Below are positions 34,253-45,364 of a stretch of 64,000 nt of DNA, in pieces. The stretch lies in the NCBI GenBank assembly GCA_963920665.1, contig OY987265.1, positions 19,597,001 through 19,661,000 of the forward strand. The letters are read 5' to 3'. How positions within the stretch are numbered: position 1 is the stretch's first letter; every line of letters starts with the position of its first letter. The translations under genes were made by a program, and so were the position numbers. Origin of the DNA: Straminergon stramineum (Eukaryota > Streptophyta > Bryopsida > Hypnales > Calliergonaceae). The notes below the pieces were generated by a model, which was given only the letters and a program-made list of their open reading frames with translations, was not told the origin of the DNA and did not search any database.

Positions 34253-34276
34253 CTGCTGCTGCTGCTGCTGCTGCTG
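34253..34276 (+). repeat. (CTG)8 microsatellite
   Basis: Eight CTG units (CAG on the coding minus strand) in the last exon of the copy A pseudogene. The same place in copy B (near 53,872-53,880) has three. Confidence 0.9.
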
Positions 34277-34469
34277 GGTAACCTTCTGCTACAGTTCACG
34301 ATGAAGGAGAAACTGAGATGTAGCCACCAGAAGTTGAACAGCATCGGTTATGATTCCTCGCACCTCTTCGTTGTATTAGCACCAAGTAGTTGCCGATGAA
34401 GATGCCAGCTTTCTCATATTGCCTCCATCACTGTGAATTGAAAAAAACAGGAAAAAGAGAAAAAGAAGA

Positions 34470-34545
34470 AAAAGAAGTAGAAAGAGAAGTAAAAAGGAGG
34501 GAGAGGGGGAGAGGGAGAGGGAGAGGGAGAGAGGAAGAACCCCCA
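34470..34545 (+). repeat. Purine-rich low-complexity tract (GA repeat)
   Basis: GGGAGAGGGAGAGG-type repeats lie in the last intron of copy A, as the polypyrimidine tract on its coding strand. Copy B has a different, CTTCCTT-type tract at the same place. The open frames across it are low-complexity artefacts. Confidence 0.85.
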
Positions 34546-36851
34546 ACCAAAAAAAAGAAACGCCGTAACAAACGAACAAAACCAACCATCCAGAAAAAAG
34601 AACCAATAGTGAAAGAATCCCTTCCCCACACGCGCAAAAACTATGAACACTCGATAGCAGCAATTGCATGCAAGAAAGACACAAAATAAATAAACTACAC
34701 AAAAAAGTTACACAATTAGTCAAGAAAAAGCCTGAGACTTCAATGTTGAGTAAAAGCCGAGGATTTCTAGGAGACAAAAATGCATCAAGCGATCACAAAG
34801 CTATAGCCTTTAGAAAACAATCTGCTCAAAACCTCAAATCCTGACACTCAAGTAGAGCTTGAAAGCAATTCGCGAACCAACAGAAGCCAAAACCAAAAGA
34901 GATGAAATCCTCTATCACATTGTCAGCTCCTGGATCGCATGTTACTCCTTTTCCAAGAGATTTCGCACTCATGCAACCATGCGGGCGTGCACAAGTGTGA
35001 AGATTCAAGGAAAAGGCTTCTTTTCTTCGAATATAAAATAACTCAACAACCCAAGCCTCACCGAATTTTGCCACTTACAAGCCCTCTGTCCATTTTGCGA
35101 AAAATAATTAGCCTCACAAAATCAGGTCAATGTAAACAACCATCCTGCCTCGTATTCTCGTTTCTCCCTTGTTCTTTCACTTTTGGGTGTCAGCTTCAAT
35201 TGGAAAACAAACAATGAACCAATGATAACATCCAAAACATTGGCAAAAAAAGGGAACGGACAACCTCTTCCATTGAAAAGGTCCATATGGAAAACATACC
35301 TCTAATTCAACTGCTGCAGGCCTCTGCTCCACCGAGAAGGCTGCTGGCACCAATTCTGGACGAGACACCTCGAGATTGGGGCATGCACTGCTTGAAGGAT
35401 TGGGCTTACCTACTGGGTGGGTTGATGTTGACGCTCCGTTCAGGTCATTCTCTGCAAGCCCTGCAAGAAAAAAAGGGCGATCAAAAATTGGGAAACAGCT
35501 ACAGCTATACGCAGAGTTGCAATGAGTCCAAGGAAAGTCTATTTATTGGACACCACTGAAATCGCCGGGGATGTGTGAATTTTCCACGTACCAGAAGATG
35601 TTATGGTTGTCCGAGAGGAATACTCATCGATCATCTTGTACCAATGGACATTCGTGAAGAAAGTCATATCCAGCTTCATGCTGAGAAACTCCTCCTTCGA
35701 GACCTGACTGAGTTCTTTGCCGTGGGCAAAACAATAGTCCTTGATTTTTTTGCAATACTTCGTAAGAGTGTCCCACCGCTAAGGCGCTGACGACACTGCT
35801 GACTTGATCTTCCTGGAATCTGACTGGATATGAGCTCCCAACCCGCATTTCCTTTCGGAAGCGATGGCTATAATTTGCAGATGATCAACGCCTCCGTTTC
35901 CTGTGGACTCCAGTTACTTGCTCGCTTAGTTCTCTTCGTTGCCTGTTGAACATCGGAGTCCGGTACCGGTGTTGCAACTCTTCTTAAACCTCGTTTCGGA
36001 GGGGCTGATGGCAACCTGCCACAAGATTCTGGCCGACCTTGATTTGTACTGTGAATTTCTTCGGTGGCTTTCAGGACATCGGAAGCTTCTTTGTGAGATT
36101 CAACTGCTTCAACTGTAATATTGGGATCATGCTTGCTTTCGTCCTCTGGCTCGGTGCTGTGAATCGGGCCGGAGAAACCTCCCACACTATTCTTATCCTT
36201 CTGAGGAACATCAGCTGAACCCATGAAAGGAAGAATTAGACTCACGCAATCTCGATGATACACAAGAGCAAAAACACAACTTACAGTACTATTGACGTAG
36301 CCTAAGCTTGAACACGATGAGAGGAGATGCAGTTTCCACACAAATGGTGGGTTCAGGGTTTTCCCATACACAGTAGTGACTAATTCGTTCATCAAATAAG
36401 CTCCAACGGCGACAGGCAATCGTAGACAAGAACAAGAAAAGAGCTGTGGAATTATTCCAAGAGATGCAAACCTAGAATATAACAATTGAGCAACGAAACT
36501 TGACTCAGGCAAGTGAGCACCAGGACTTGACTTGTGGACAACATGTACAATTTATGACCAGGAACGTTCAATGGATTTTTCTGGGCATGTCATGTCAGAA
36601 TTCCGCATCTCCAGTACGTGAATTCTAACATCTTAAAAAGAAAACTCACCGCTTTCTGCAATAGCACCACCCTCGTCTGTAACATCGACACTACCGACAT
36701 TATCTCCATCGCGCTCGTTTGCACTCAGTACGCAAACCGGGACGAAAAGAGAACCTTGTTGCACAGTACGAATCCTAGCCATAGCTTGAATGGTCAAAGC
36801 GCAACGACAATTCGTAGAAGAGGTGAAAATCAAAGGGATCCCACTCGTTCG

Positions 36852-36860
36852 AAACCCTAG
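36852..36860 (-). promoter_or_regulatory. Telo-box in the leader of copy A
   Basis: AAACCCTAG on the plus strand, reading CTAGGGTTT on the gene strand about 70 bp before the ATG. The motif is conserved at the same place in copy B. Telo-boxes are known in promoters of plant growth-related genes. Confidence 0.4.
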
Positions 36861-37020
36861 AGCATCAAAGCAAGAAATTGACAGAAGGGCTCAGTACAGA
36901 CAACGAGAGAGGACGATGAAACCCTGAGGCAAAGCAAGACCAAGGAAGCCAGTGAATGGCGGGCCTAGTATGCTAACAGCCACTACTGTGCACGGGAATA
37001 TACCGGTATAATAACTTTTA

Positions 37021-37150
37021 TTAACCCTTCAAGGTCAGTAGGGAATTGTATAAACAGTACTGGATTTGACCCTTAGAATATGAATTATGTACTAAATTAT
37101 GACAAATCATACAACTGAAGAAACCATTTTCACATGGCTCTTAAGGGTCT
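37021..37150 (+). mobile_element. TTAA element, family H remnant
   Basis: It starts TTAACCCTTCAAGGTCAG, followed by GAATATGAATTATGTAC, both shared with 28,252 onward. The far end is uncertain; the phrase CTCTTAAGGGT near 37,140 may be it. Confidence 0.4.
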
Positions 37151-38009
37151 GGAAATCTCAATTTGGGTCGCAACATGTTTTTCTTTTTGTATATTTGACA
37201 CAGAAGGTGTTTCACTGGAGTTACTTCGGAGGCATCGCTATGCTGACCAAAGGACTGTCTATCGGTTTTGAAAGATAAATAATGGTTCCTGAACCTCCTG
37301 GCATGAAGATAATCAGCAATGTCGATACTTAGGTGCTCCCATAACGAAACAGTTCATTAGAAACTAGGGTTTCATATCATCGTTGCATTTCTTGCGTTTC
37401 TCTCTGAACACCGACTCGCGGGTAGGACACAAGCACACATGTCATAGAGCAACAGTTACACAACAGCATACAAGAAACGACGTGAACAGTGCTATCAACC
37501 GAGAACCTCCCGAACGTGCGAGCTCAAGTTCATTACGCGCGTGAGGAAAATTTCAGTTGTGCAACGAAATTGAAGAAGGAGAATGTGGCAGAATGTAGAG
37601 ACAGAAAATCTAGCGCAAATCTGCAAGATCAAGGTCCCTTTCGGATGGGCGTTTCAATAGAAGCATCAGTGCTGTGACTGAAGCCATTTGATGCCAAAGC
37701 ATAATCAATTATCAATGACGTACCCGAGGAGCACAGAGATTCGATTCTTCAACTGGCAAGATGATCGTCTTACCGACCTTCTCTTTATTCCATTCCACAG
37801 CCTCCGGTTGACATGTGTGCGAAAAATTCATCTGTGCAGATCGAGTAGCAGGTACTCAACCATCCTACACTACCAATTTGCCACGATCAGAAATTGCTAC
37901 TGATCAAGGTGGTGGTATCTTTAAAGTTGGGGTTTGTAAATCTAGAATAAGAAACAAATCTAAATTATGTTAGGTTTTCAATCTGTTCCTATCTGACCCC
38001 ACTAATGGA
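37151..38009. other. Downstream flank of UPM1
   Basis: The composition is moderate. Plus frames 37,489-37,677 and 37,688-37,903 have no recognisable domain. The UPM1 3' untranslated region must lie at the right end, but I see no clear polyadenylation signal. Confidence 0.4.
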
Positions 38010-40464
38010 CTAATTCTGACTAGGAAGCAGAGGATCATTCCCACGCAAACTCCTTACCCGAGGTTCTCTCTTCCCAGACTCCGCTTCCGCCTTCCCTGAT
38101 GTGGAAACGGCTTGCAGCTCCGCAATTGAATCCACATCCTTTCCTGCAGCAGAGGCATGAAACGGCCACAAATAGGAAAGCGCCACAACGCGACCAACAA
38201 TGATGAGTGTGGGCGACTCCAGTTTCGCAGCGGCGACCTCAGAAGGCAAATCCTCCAACTGCGCAAAAACCACTCGTTGCTGCGCAGTGGTGCCCCGTTC
38301 CACTGCCACAGCAGGCATATCCCCGGCGAGTCCATTCGACACAAGCTTTGCAGCCAGACCAGGAAGCGTTGCCAGGCCCATATAGATGACTAAAGTCGAA
38401 TCCGGATCCGCCGCTCGCTCCGCAACGTACAATGGATCGTCTCCCCCCTTTCGAGAATGGCCGGTCAAGAAGCGAACACTGTTGGCAGCTCCCCGGTGAG
38501 TGAGCGGAATCCCGAGCTCAGCAGCAATACCAGACGCAGCCGTGATGCCCGGGACGACTTGCACGCGAATCCCTTGCTCCTGCAGAAAATCCATCTCCTC
38601 ACCCCCACGTCCGAAGACCAAAGGATCGCCTCCCTTGAGACGCAGCACTGTGGCACCCGACTCAGCGAAACTGAGGAGAAGCTCGTGAATCTCTTCTTGT
38701 GTGCGACTGTGATAACCCGAAGTTTTGCCCACGTAGAGAAGCCGTGCGCCGGCGTGGACGAGCTCCAGGATAGATGTGGAGACCAGGCGGTCGTAGAGGA
38801 CGAGCTCGGCGGATTGCATCAGCTTTAAGGCCTTCACGGTGAGGAGGTCGGGGTCACCAGGACCCGTGCCGATCAGAAACACGTTGCCAGGGCCTCTTTT
38901 TCGTTTGGAGCCTGACGATTCTTCGTGAGCCCATTTCGTGCGGAGGAGGGACAGAACTTCACGAAGCTCGGGTAATCGGTCTGCGATGTCGTCCGCTTCG
39001 TACCCTGGACCTGAATTGAAATTGGATGAGATTCACGTTGTACAAGTTTTCAATCAATGAGAGATCACTCTAAAGTGGTGAATCTGTGAACTCTCTGTAC
39101 AACAGGAATGAGAGATAAAAAAAATCAAAAGGTCCTGAATGTCATCCCCGAGAAAGACTAGAACAGGTGACAATGTGAAATATCAATGTGTAGCATCTCA
39201 ATATAAGAATCAAGTCGGGCAGGTACAGGGCTTGTAAACCTAATTCTCAAGAAATCTAACAGACCTGAGATCATGAGAGTGGGATATATTTGCAATGGTC
39301 TTTTCAAGTGGTTTCGTTAATCAAAGTGCTTTTGGTTATAACTCTAGAATGAACATACCACATCGAGAAAGGGTTGCTCTAGCTTCTCTAAGACATGAAC
39401 TTGTTGAACAATTTTAACAGCTGATCAGAATTCAAACAAGTATCATCGATTGATAAAAACGACTTAGGTTTCTGCTTCCTTCTATAAAGCTAGAATTGAG
39501 TTTGCCGGAATGCGCAGAAATCGGTCCGATGCTACAAATCCAAAACAGACATTTATCTGATGTTCTTTAAGAGGTATCGTTACTCGGATTGATTTCTGTT
39601 ACTACTGTAGAATATACGACAACCACAAGCAGAATTATAGTTTTTATAATACATTACCTGGCTACACAATATCAGAAACTGATCGAAATTCAAACAAGTC
39701 TCATCATTTGATAACATAACCTCCCAAAATTCTCCTTCCTACGAATGACCTACGATTTCAGTTCGCCTCGAATTTCGGAATACAAAAAATCAGCACGGTG
39801 CCTCGAGTTCAAAATCGCCGTTTAAAAGATTCTTAAGAGTGGAAGTCACGAAGCTCAGCAGCAAGGAATATTATTGTAACGGTCTACCAAAGATGTACCG
39901 CCCCTCGATTTGATTGATTTTACGACTCTAGAATGAACAGACCACAATCAAAACGAGCATTCTAGTTTTTCCAAGACATAAACATCTTCCACAATTTCAA
40001 AAACTGATCAAAATCCAAACATGTACCATTGATAAAATGACGTCCTGCGCTAGTTCTCTCCTTCCTACGATTCAGCTACAGTTTCAGATTTCGGAATACA
40101 GAGTAATCAGTCCAATGCTTCAAATTCAAAATCGTCATTTACCTGACGCATCAGACTGAGGCTCTTCACGAAGCGCGGTCGTGGTGTTGGTGAAGCTCCG
40201 AAACCCGTCCGGGGAAACTCCTTGCGCTTCTCGCGCATTCCAAAGCTCCACGCCACTCGACTGGCCCCCTCCCCGCACTCTCTTCACCGAGGTCTTCTCA
40301 GTAAACGGCGACTCCTGCTCCCGACTCGCTCTCACACACAGCTGCACCGAGTTCGTGGAAGTCTTCGCAGTCGCCGTCGCAGTGGCCCAATTCGATTTTC
40401 GCTGCAACGGCATGAACTGCGACGACACATGGTGCCAAGACACTCTCTGGCACAACGCCGCCAT
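38010..40464 (-). CDS. UPM1: Uroporphyrinogen-III C-methyltransferase, plastid (2 exons)
   Basis: It methylates uroporphyrinogen III twice with S-adenosylmethionine (EC 2.1.1.107) to give precorrin-2, the first step of siroheme synthesis; siroheme serves sulfite and nitrite reductases in plastids. Exon 1 is 40,143-40,464 and exon 2 is 38,010-39,010. The GT-AG intron 39,011-40,142 joins G to GT in frame (phase 1), giving 440 residues. The start has an ideal context (GGCGATGGCG). Residues 1 to about 100 are Ser/Thr/Arg-rich, as in a transit peptide. The catalytic domain runs from about 151 to 385: LIGTGPGDPDLL (153-164), VGKTSGYHSRTQEE, GGDPLVFGRGGEE (234-246), VPGITAASG (260-268) and IPLTHRG, all family motifs. 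The last 60 residues are a variable polar tail. It looks intact and functional. Arabidopsis UPM1 is about 370 residues; the extra length is in the ends. Confidence 0.93.
39011..40142 (-). other. UPM1 intron built of three tandem units
   Basis: Three related units of roughly 240-300 bp follow one another (about 39,330-39,600, 39,601-39,890 and 39,891-40,142). Each has a CTAGAATGAACA-like start, then ACTGATCA-AATTCAAAC, then a CTCCTTCCTACGA-like block and a closing phrase like CAAATTCAAAATCGTCATTTA. The unit nearest exon 1 ends in the real splice donor. The farthest unit carries a matching but mutated site (GTCAGGTAAATG there reads ATCAGATAAATG here). The intron therefore seems to have grown by tandem duplication that included the exon-intron edge. 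Confidence 0.7.
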
Positions 40465-40511
40465 CGCCTCTCACAATACACAAGCACCCAACTCTCAAAA
40501 TTCCAGAGTAC

Positions 40512-40553
40512 TCAAAATCCCAAAGTACCCACTCCGAATTGACAATGCGACAT
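40512..40553 (-). promoter_or_regulatory. Short upstream ORF in the UPM1 leader
   Basis: A 13-codon frame (ATG at 40,553, TGA ending at 40,512) lies between the TATA box and the UPM1 start, ending about 50 bases before it. It could lower translation, but there is no second copy to test conservation. Confidence 0.35.
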
Positions 40554-40614
40554 GAAACCCGAAATACCCACTACAAATTGGAAGCTTAAATCTAGATATG
40601 AAGTGGATCGTCTC

Positions 40615-40622
40615 CCTTTATA
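40615..40622 (-). promoter_or_regulatory. TATA box of UPM1
   Basis: TATAAAGG on the minus strand, about 150 bp upstream of the UPM1 ATG, at the expected place for a start site near 40,585. Confidence 0.55.
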
Positions 40623-40789
40623 GCGCAAGAGGACGACGGCTTCGCAAGATTCTGGAAGAATAAACGATTCTCCGCGGGCAATTTCCGGGATTAGTACTGG
40701 TCCTGCGGAAGGGCTCCCTAGATTCAATGGTTTTTAAAAGCGAGGGTTCCCATTTGATTTGCACCTTGCAACGGAATAGTAGAGGGGGT

Positions 40790-41120
40790 TAGCGAAGCAG
40801 CAGGGAAGGATCGGGGGCGGCGACGCGATGTCCCTGAGAAGTGGCGCCGTGGGGGTGTCCCTGCAGTGCGACCTGTGGTCGGCGTCCGAGACAAATGGAT
40901 GAGAACGCTACGACTAAGGGTCGGAGACGCTTTGAAGGGCCAGAAACCCTAGAAAGTCCAGGAATGGCGAATTTGACCACGTTTGCCCCCGACCCAAAGA
41001 TTCTCGTTCGCTCCGGACGCATGCTGCTCGTAACTTACCAGTTTGTGGACCCAGGTGCAGAACTCCGCTATGGGGTACTTTATTCATTAAATTTGATGAT
41101 TTTATGTATTTTTTAATGAT
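40790..41120 (+). other. GC-rich block, partly duplicated at 47.4 kb
   Basis: A GC-rich segment upstream of UPM1 with a 91-codon plus frame (40,841-41,116). Its middle (CGTCCGAGACA through GAAACCCTAGAAAGTCC to GGAATGGCGAATTTG) is repeated in decayed form at about 47,425-47,510. The shared part reads DENATTKG here and DENATFRK there. It may be an exon fragment or promoter of a divergent gene. I do not recognise it. Confidence 0.35.
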
Positions 41121-41174
41121 TATCATCCGTCTCCTGGCAACAAGGAAAATTTTACAAAATTGATGAAAATACTA

Positions 41175-41255
41175 CTCCCTCCGTTTGGAAATAGTTTATC
41201 CATTCTCAGTGGTGATTGCACTAAGAATGGATACACTATTTCCAAACGGAGGGAG
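41175..41255. mobile_element. Stowaway-like MITE (81 bp)
   Basis: Perfect inverted ends CTCCCTCCGTTTGGAAATAGT and ACTATTTCCAAACGGAGGGAG, flanked by TA on both sides. This is the classic Stowaway (Tc1/mariner-derived) structure common in plant genomes, here very well preserved. Confidence 0.92.
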
Positions 41256-41257
41256 TA

Positions 41258-42780
41258 ACAAACAAGGTTTCATTTTTCATTTTTCATTGGAGAAGCTTCA
41301 AGAAATTTGGCTACAAATTTTACATAACCTTTGTTTTATTGGATTTGAACTACAAGGATACTTCTGCATCAATAGAAGCTATTGACAAGGAAGTTTGAGT
41401 AGCTACCTCAATTGAAAACCAAGCCACCTTAACTCCTACAGATCCAAGCAACTATTTTTAGGTTGTTTCCCATATTTTTTGAGCTACCCATTCTCCAATT
41501 TTGAATTGTTTTAAATAAAAATTATTTCTCGAAAATACAATGCATTATGAATCCAATGGCCATAGTTTCATCAAATTTTGAGTTAAGTACCACCTTGTGG
41601 AATTTTTTTAAGTTGAATGGTATAGTGCAATTCACAGCTCATTGGGGGGGGGGGGGGGGTCAGTTTGGACATGGATTGAAAAACACTACTAACTTATTTT
41701 GTTGACCACTATTCATTGCAAGCTCCACTATGAATTGAAAATGCTTGGAATGTTGTGAAATTTTAGATAAACATCTTCATCTCCCTTGTCTTTCACTGAG
41801 CACAACAAAGCCATCTTTTTAAAATATTCTCACTAAGACATGATCCTTCAAAGTGCAGTGCCTTGTTTTTCCATTAACCCAAATAAACTTCAAATTGAGA
41901 ATCTACTAAACTACGCAATAAAATAATCTAAATTTTTTTAAGATGCTCACTTTCTATGTGAACTTTAAGAAACGATGGTTACATTCTATCCGATCTCAAG
42001 AAAAAATGAGAAAAAAATTGCCCAAATCAAAAGTTATGCTATCTAAGAGAATTTAGGTAGCTTAGGCAATTTGGGCATCTTCGGCTAAAATCCCATCAAC
42101 TTTTGAAATTTGGCATGTATGTATCTAATGAAATATGGCATACAATTGTCCAAAAAAAAAATTTAGTCCTAAGAGGGTCATTGTAATGTAGATTTTGCCT
42201 ACTCGACAAAACCTAGGGAAATATAGTATAGGGGGGGTAATTCCTAAGGAAAGGTCAATAAGTCTAACATTTGCATGACTAAGGTCACTCGTTTTCGTAT
42301 TTTGGATATTTATCTATGTATTTTTAGGTTTGGTTCAAGAAATAACCCAAGGAAATATTTTAATGTCAATTTTTCACAGTCCAAATTCCCAATGCTATAT
42401 TATAGACTCAATGAATGGCATCACAGTCATATCTAGTGTGTGGCTCATGTCAATTCTCAAGTCAATTTGTTAGGGAATCGTCAATTTGTCTTTATGCATG
42501 CTATAGCCACTTAATAATAATATTTTATTAATATTTACAAAATACCAATTAACTTGCACATAAATTTAATCCTCTTTTCTTTCTCTCATCCATCTAAACC
42601 ATGTTAATTTAATTGCAATTTTTATTTTATATAATAATTTAGTCTCCTAATTCCATACAATCATAAATTTCAAAAGGAAGAATTAGTTCTTTCCTGGGGC
42701 TTGAGTAATTTTTCACATCAATCCATTTTGCTCCATTCTGCCTTTAAGGTCAGTTTATCTTTGAACTTGTATGTGGTTGA
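41258..42780. other. AT-rich intergenic DNA
   Basis: No gene was seen. It contains a run of 16 G at 41,644-41,659 listed separately. A 66-codon frame overlapping the MITE is chance. Confidence 0.4.
41644..41659 (+). repeat. Poly-G run (16)
   Basis: Sixteen consecutive G in otherwise AT-rich DNA. It could form a G-quadruplex, or reflect sequencing or assembly uncertainty in a homopolymer. Confidence 0.85.
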
Positions 42781-44420
42781 GTCAATTGGCCTTGTTATCA
42801 ACCTACGGTCACACAACTAAGAAACTAAACCTATCACCGTGCACAAGGTCTAATACAAAGCCCAATCGACTTTCCACCTACCTCCAACTACATTGTCGAC
42901 TGGACTAACTTCTTTAGCAAAGCAAATCTCCACTATTGGATATGCTTTATGTATGATTTGACATAATTTCAGATTTCAATTCTAATACTTTTAGCTTGAA
43001 CCATATAACTTAATTTAATTCACAACTATGTTTTTCAATTTACTTTACATGCTACACTTGTTGCAACTGGACCATGTCTATTTAGAAATGACAAGTAGAA
43101 TTTATACAACTTTCTGTCAATTAGACTTAATTGGTTCGTTGGACTAATGTGCTACAAATTTACACAACTGATACTACCAATTGGATTTTTCAACTATCAA
43201 ATGGACTACTCATTATTTCATTTCAATTTGACAAACTACACACACTCTAATCTTAACATTTAGTCTCAAAATCACAATTTCAAGTTAGCTAAGCATGCAT
43301 TGCAATTTATTATCCTTATACACCTACAGATTAATATTGTCTATTAAACATTCTCACATTGAAACAAGCTGGTAGACATTTCACATACAAAATCACTATT
43401 GGATTACAAATAAGGTTTTATCATGTAGACTTCACACACCAATACTTACACAAGTATCATCAATTAGACTTTTACACATCTGAACACAGTTATATGGACC
43501 AAGCAATTACATTCACAAATTACTCCATCCAATTAGACCAAACCCCTAGAACTCAATTACAAATTTCAATACTACATCAACTGATCTGTAAATCCTCACA
43601 TACAAAATAGCTGAATGGACTAATGCATCATAATACAAAACACTTCCACACTTATTAATTAAATATTTTAAGAAATCGTCAATTTGTCCCAAAGCTCCAG
43701 TTTGGATTCATAGCCCACTAGCCAAATGGATTACTCCACCAATAATCACACAACCATAAAACTCAAAAGTCATATTAGTTACACTTGGCAATTAATCATT
43801 TAATTTTCTCAGTAATTTTATTACATAACTTTCATACTTAAAATTACACAATCAATCATTCACATAAGCACCGATACACAATCAATTAACCTGTAAATTC
43901 AAACATGTATACTTATACAAAGATTGAATAATAATCGGAAATACATGCACCAATTTCCACACATCAATTAGACCATCACACAATGATACAATTCTCCAAG
44001 TCAACTTAACTCCCACTCCACATTCCAACACCACAGCACAACAGTCGAATCACTCAACCAAATAGACAAGTACTACTTTGCACAACAAAACAAATTGACC
44101 ATTGCAAATTTTAAGGCTTGAGAATTTTTACAAAACTAAATTGCAAGAGTACAATGAGTCATACAACTTGGTATGAACTAAATAAAAATCTAATTGAACT
44201 TTGGACTTGTAGTCCCCAAACTAGGAAGATGACTTTTCGTAGAGAGCTACAACTATTCAATTTGACTTTTAAATCTGTATCAATTTGCCTTGCTTAAAAT
44301 CCCAACAAATTCATACATTCAATTCTAATGAAAGATTTACATTGCTAATTGACTTACAAATGGAAATGAGGCAAATTGACAACCCAATTTACACTTGAAA
44401 AATCAAATTGACACAAAATT
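42781..44420. repeat. Low-complexity region of recurring CAATTGGACT-like phrases
   Basis: Phrases such as ATTGGACTAAT, CAATTAGACTT, AATTGACC and TTACACAA recur every few tens of bases for about 1.6 kb, without strict periodicity. The plus strand is rich in A and C and poor in G. It may be a very old satellite or simple-sequence-derived region. An 83-codon frame (43,359-43,610) reflects the biased composition. Confidence 0.4.
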
Positions 44421-44837
44421 CAAAAATTCACAGCACTACAATCACATTCTAAGAAGAGTCAAACTTTGTTAGCTATGCCGAGGCAATTTCAAGAAAAAAC
44501 AATTTTCTTCTAACTTCAAGCCCTATTATCTTGCAATCTATGAAATCAAAGTTCTCAAAACATTTCTTCTATATTCCAAATGTTTGTCTCTAACTTTTCG
44601 CCATTTGGATTTCAAATAAAAATTTCCTCATTGCACAAGAAATCATCAAAAAATGACTAAGGTATTGCCAATTTACTTAACCTCTATGCATTGCAAGGTG
44701 ATTTAGTATAAGCTAGACTTCATATTTGCTTTTGAAATTTTTTCATGAGTGAACCTAACATCATATATTTATGAATGGTTAAAATCCTTAATTTTATGTA
44801 GACCAAAAATTTTACTCTAAGAGGGATCGAAGTCTAT

Positions 44838-45364
44838 TCATTAGAAAAAATATGAACCCTCTAAGGGGCTGTAAGTCACGAATAGTAGAGAACGGCAAGG
44901 AACTCTGGCCAAAAAAAAAATCAAAAATAAATAAATAATAATTTTTTTTTTCCCGGCCAATGAACTGCAGAGCCTCGTTCATGTGGGACAATTCAATCAA
45001 AGAATTAAAAAAATATTAAAAAAATAATTAAAACATAAATCTTAAAATAAATTCAAAATTACAAAATTGTAAGATCTGATGTGGCATTAGTGCGACCACG
45101 TCAATTTGCTATTATTATTTTCATATTATTATTATTATTATTATTATTTAATTGTTATTATTTTTATTATTTTTATTTTCATATTAAAAAATATACATTT
45201 GTAAATATTTGAATATTTTTTGAATATTTTTTTATTGTGGTACTATTCATCATTGATGATGAATAGTGACCACTATTCCTCAAAGGGGCTGTGTGTTCCT
45301 TTGAGGGGAACTTCTCAAAGGGAAGCAACCCCTTTGAGGGCTGAAATTTTTTCTAATGGACCAT
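44838..45364. mobile_element. Foldback element, about 527 bp
   Basis: The left end CATTAGAAAAAAT followed by CCCTCTAAGGGGCTG pairs with the right end CAACCCCTTTGAGGGCTG followed by ATTTTTTCTAATG. Inside are an AT-rich core with TTA repeats (45,120-45,175) and nested CCTCAAAGGGG / CCCCTTTGAGG palindromes at 45,275-45,340. It is non-coding. Confidence 0.65.

Larger units (their letters stand above)
34146..36782 (-). pseudogene. Trihelix transcription factor pseudogene (copy A)
   Basis: Trihelix (GT) factors are plant DNA-binding proteins related to Myb/SANT. Exon 1 is 36,650-36,782 (MARIRTVQQGSLFVPV, 133 nt, same length and GTGAGT donor as copy B). Exon 2 starts at 36,214 after GGGTTCAG. The trihelix domain opens SNWSPQETEALIICKL and is cut by TAG where copy B has CAA; an 8-bp insertion (CGCCTTAG) follows just before CGGTGGGACACTC. 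Exon 3 (near 35,303-35,450) keeps an open frame with ACPNLEVSRPELVPAAF. The last exon has stops, including TAG for CAG in the GAACTG context, and the terminal TGA is changed to TGG. The gene is dead although its splice sites and leader survive. Eight CAG codons stand where copy B has three. Confidence 0.8.
32485..36990 (-). repeat. Inverted segmental duplication, arm A
   Basis: About 4.5 kb that aligns in reverse complement to 51,010-55,835, including introns, the downstream flank and an additional conserved block. Landmarks in order from the right are the leader ending GACCATTCAAGCTATGGCTAGGAT, CATGGGTTCAGCTGATGTT, CAATCTCGAGGTGTC, CTTACGGGCACAAGC, GAACAGAGTTC, GCAAACACCGCACGCAGACA, AAGTGTCGTCCAGAGAATG, GCATTAATTATTCATA and CATCTAGAA. 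Arm A carries the trihelix pseudogene. Confidence 0.88.

Noticed and set aside
34390..34777. Lys/Arg/Glu-rich or Ser/Pro/Phe-rich open frames across the GA tract
   Set aside because: They are translations of a low-complexity intron tract and are not preserved in arm B.
38010..38882. High-GC methyltransferase gene as bacterial contamination or recent transfer
   Set aside because: It has a plastid-leader exon, a correct phase-1 GT-AG intron with repeats, a plant-type TATA leader, and the plant UPM1 sequence pattern throughout.
40841..41116. 91-codon GC-rich frame upstream of UPM1 as a divergent gene
   Set aside because: Only a patch is echoed at 47.4 kb; no domain, no clear splice structure, and it runs into AT-rich DNA. 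Kept as an unassigned block.
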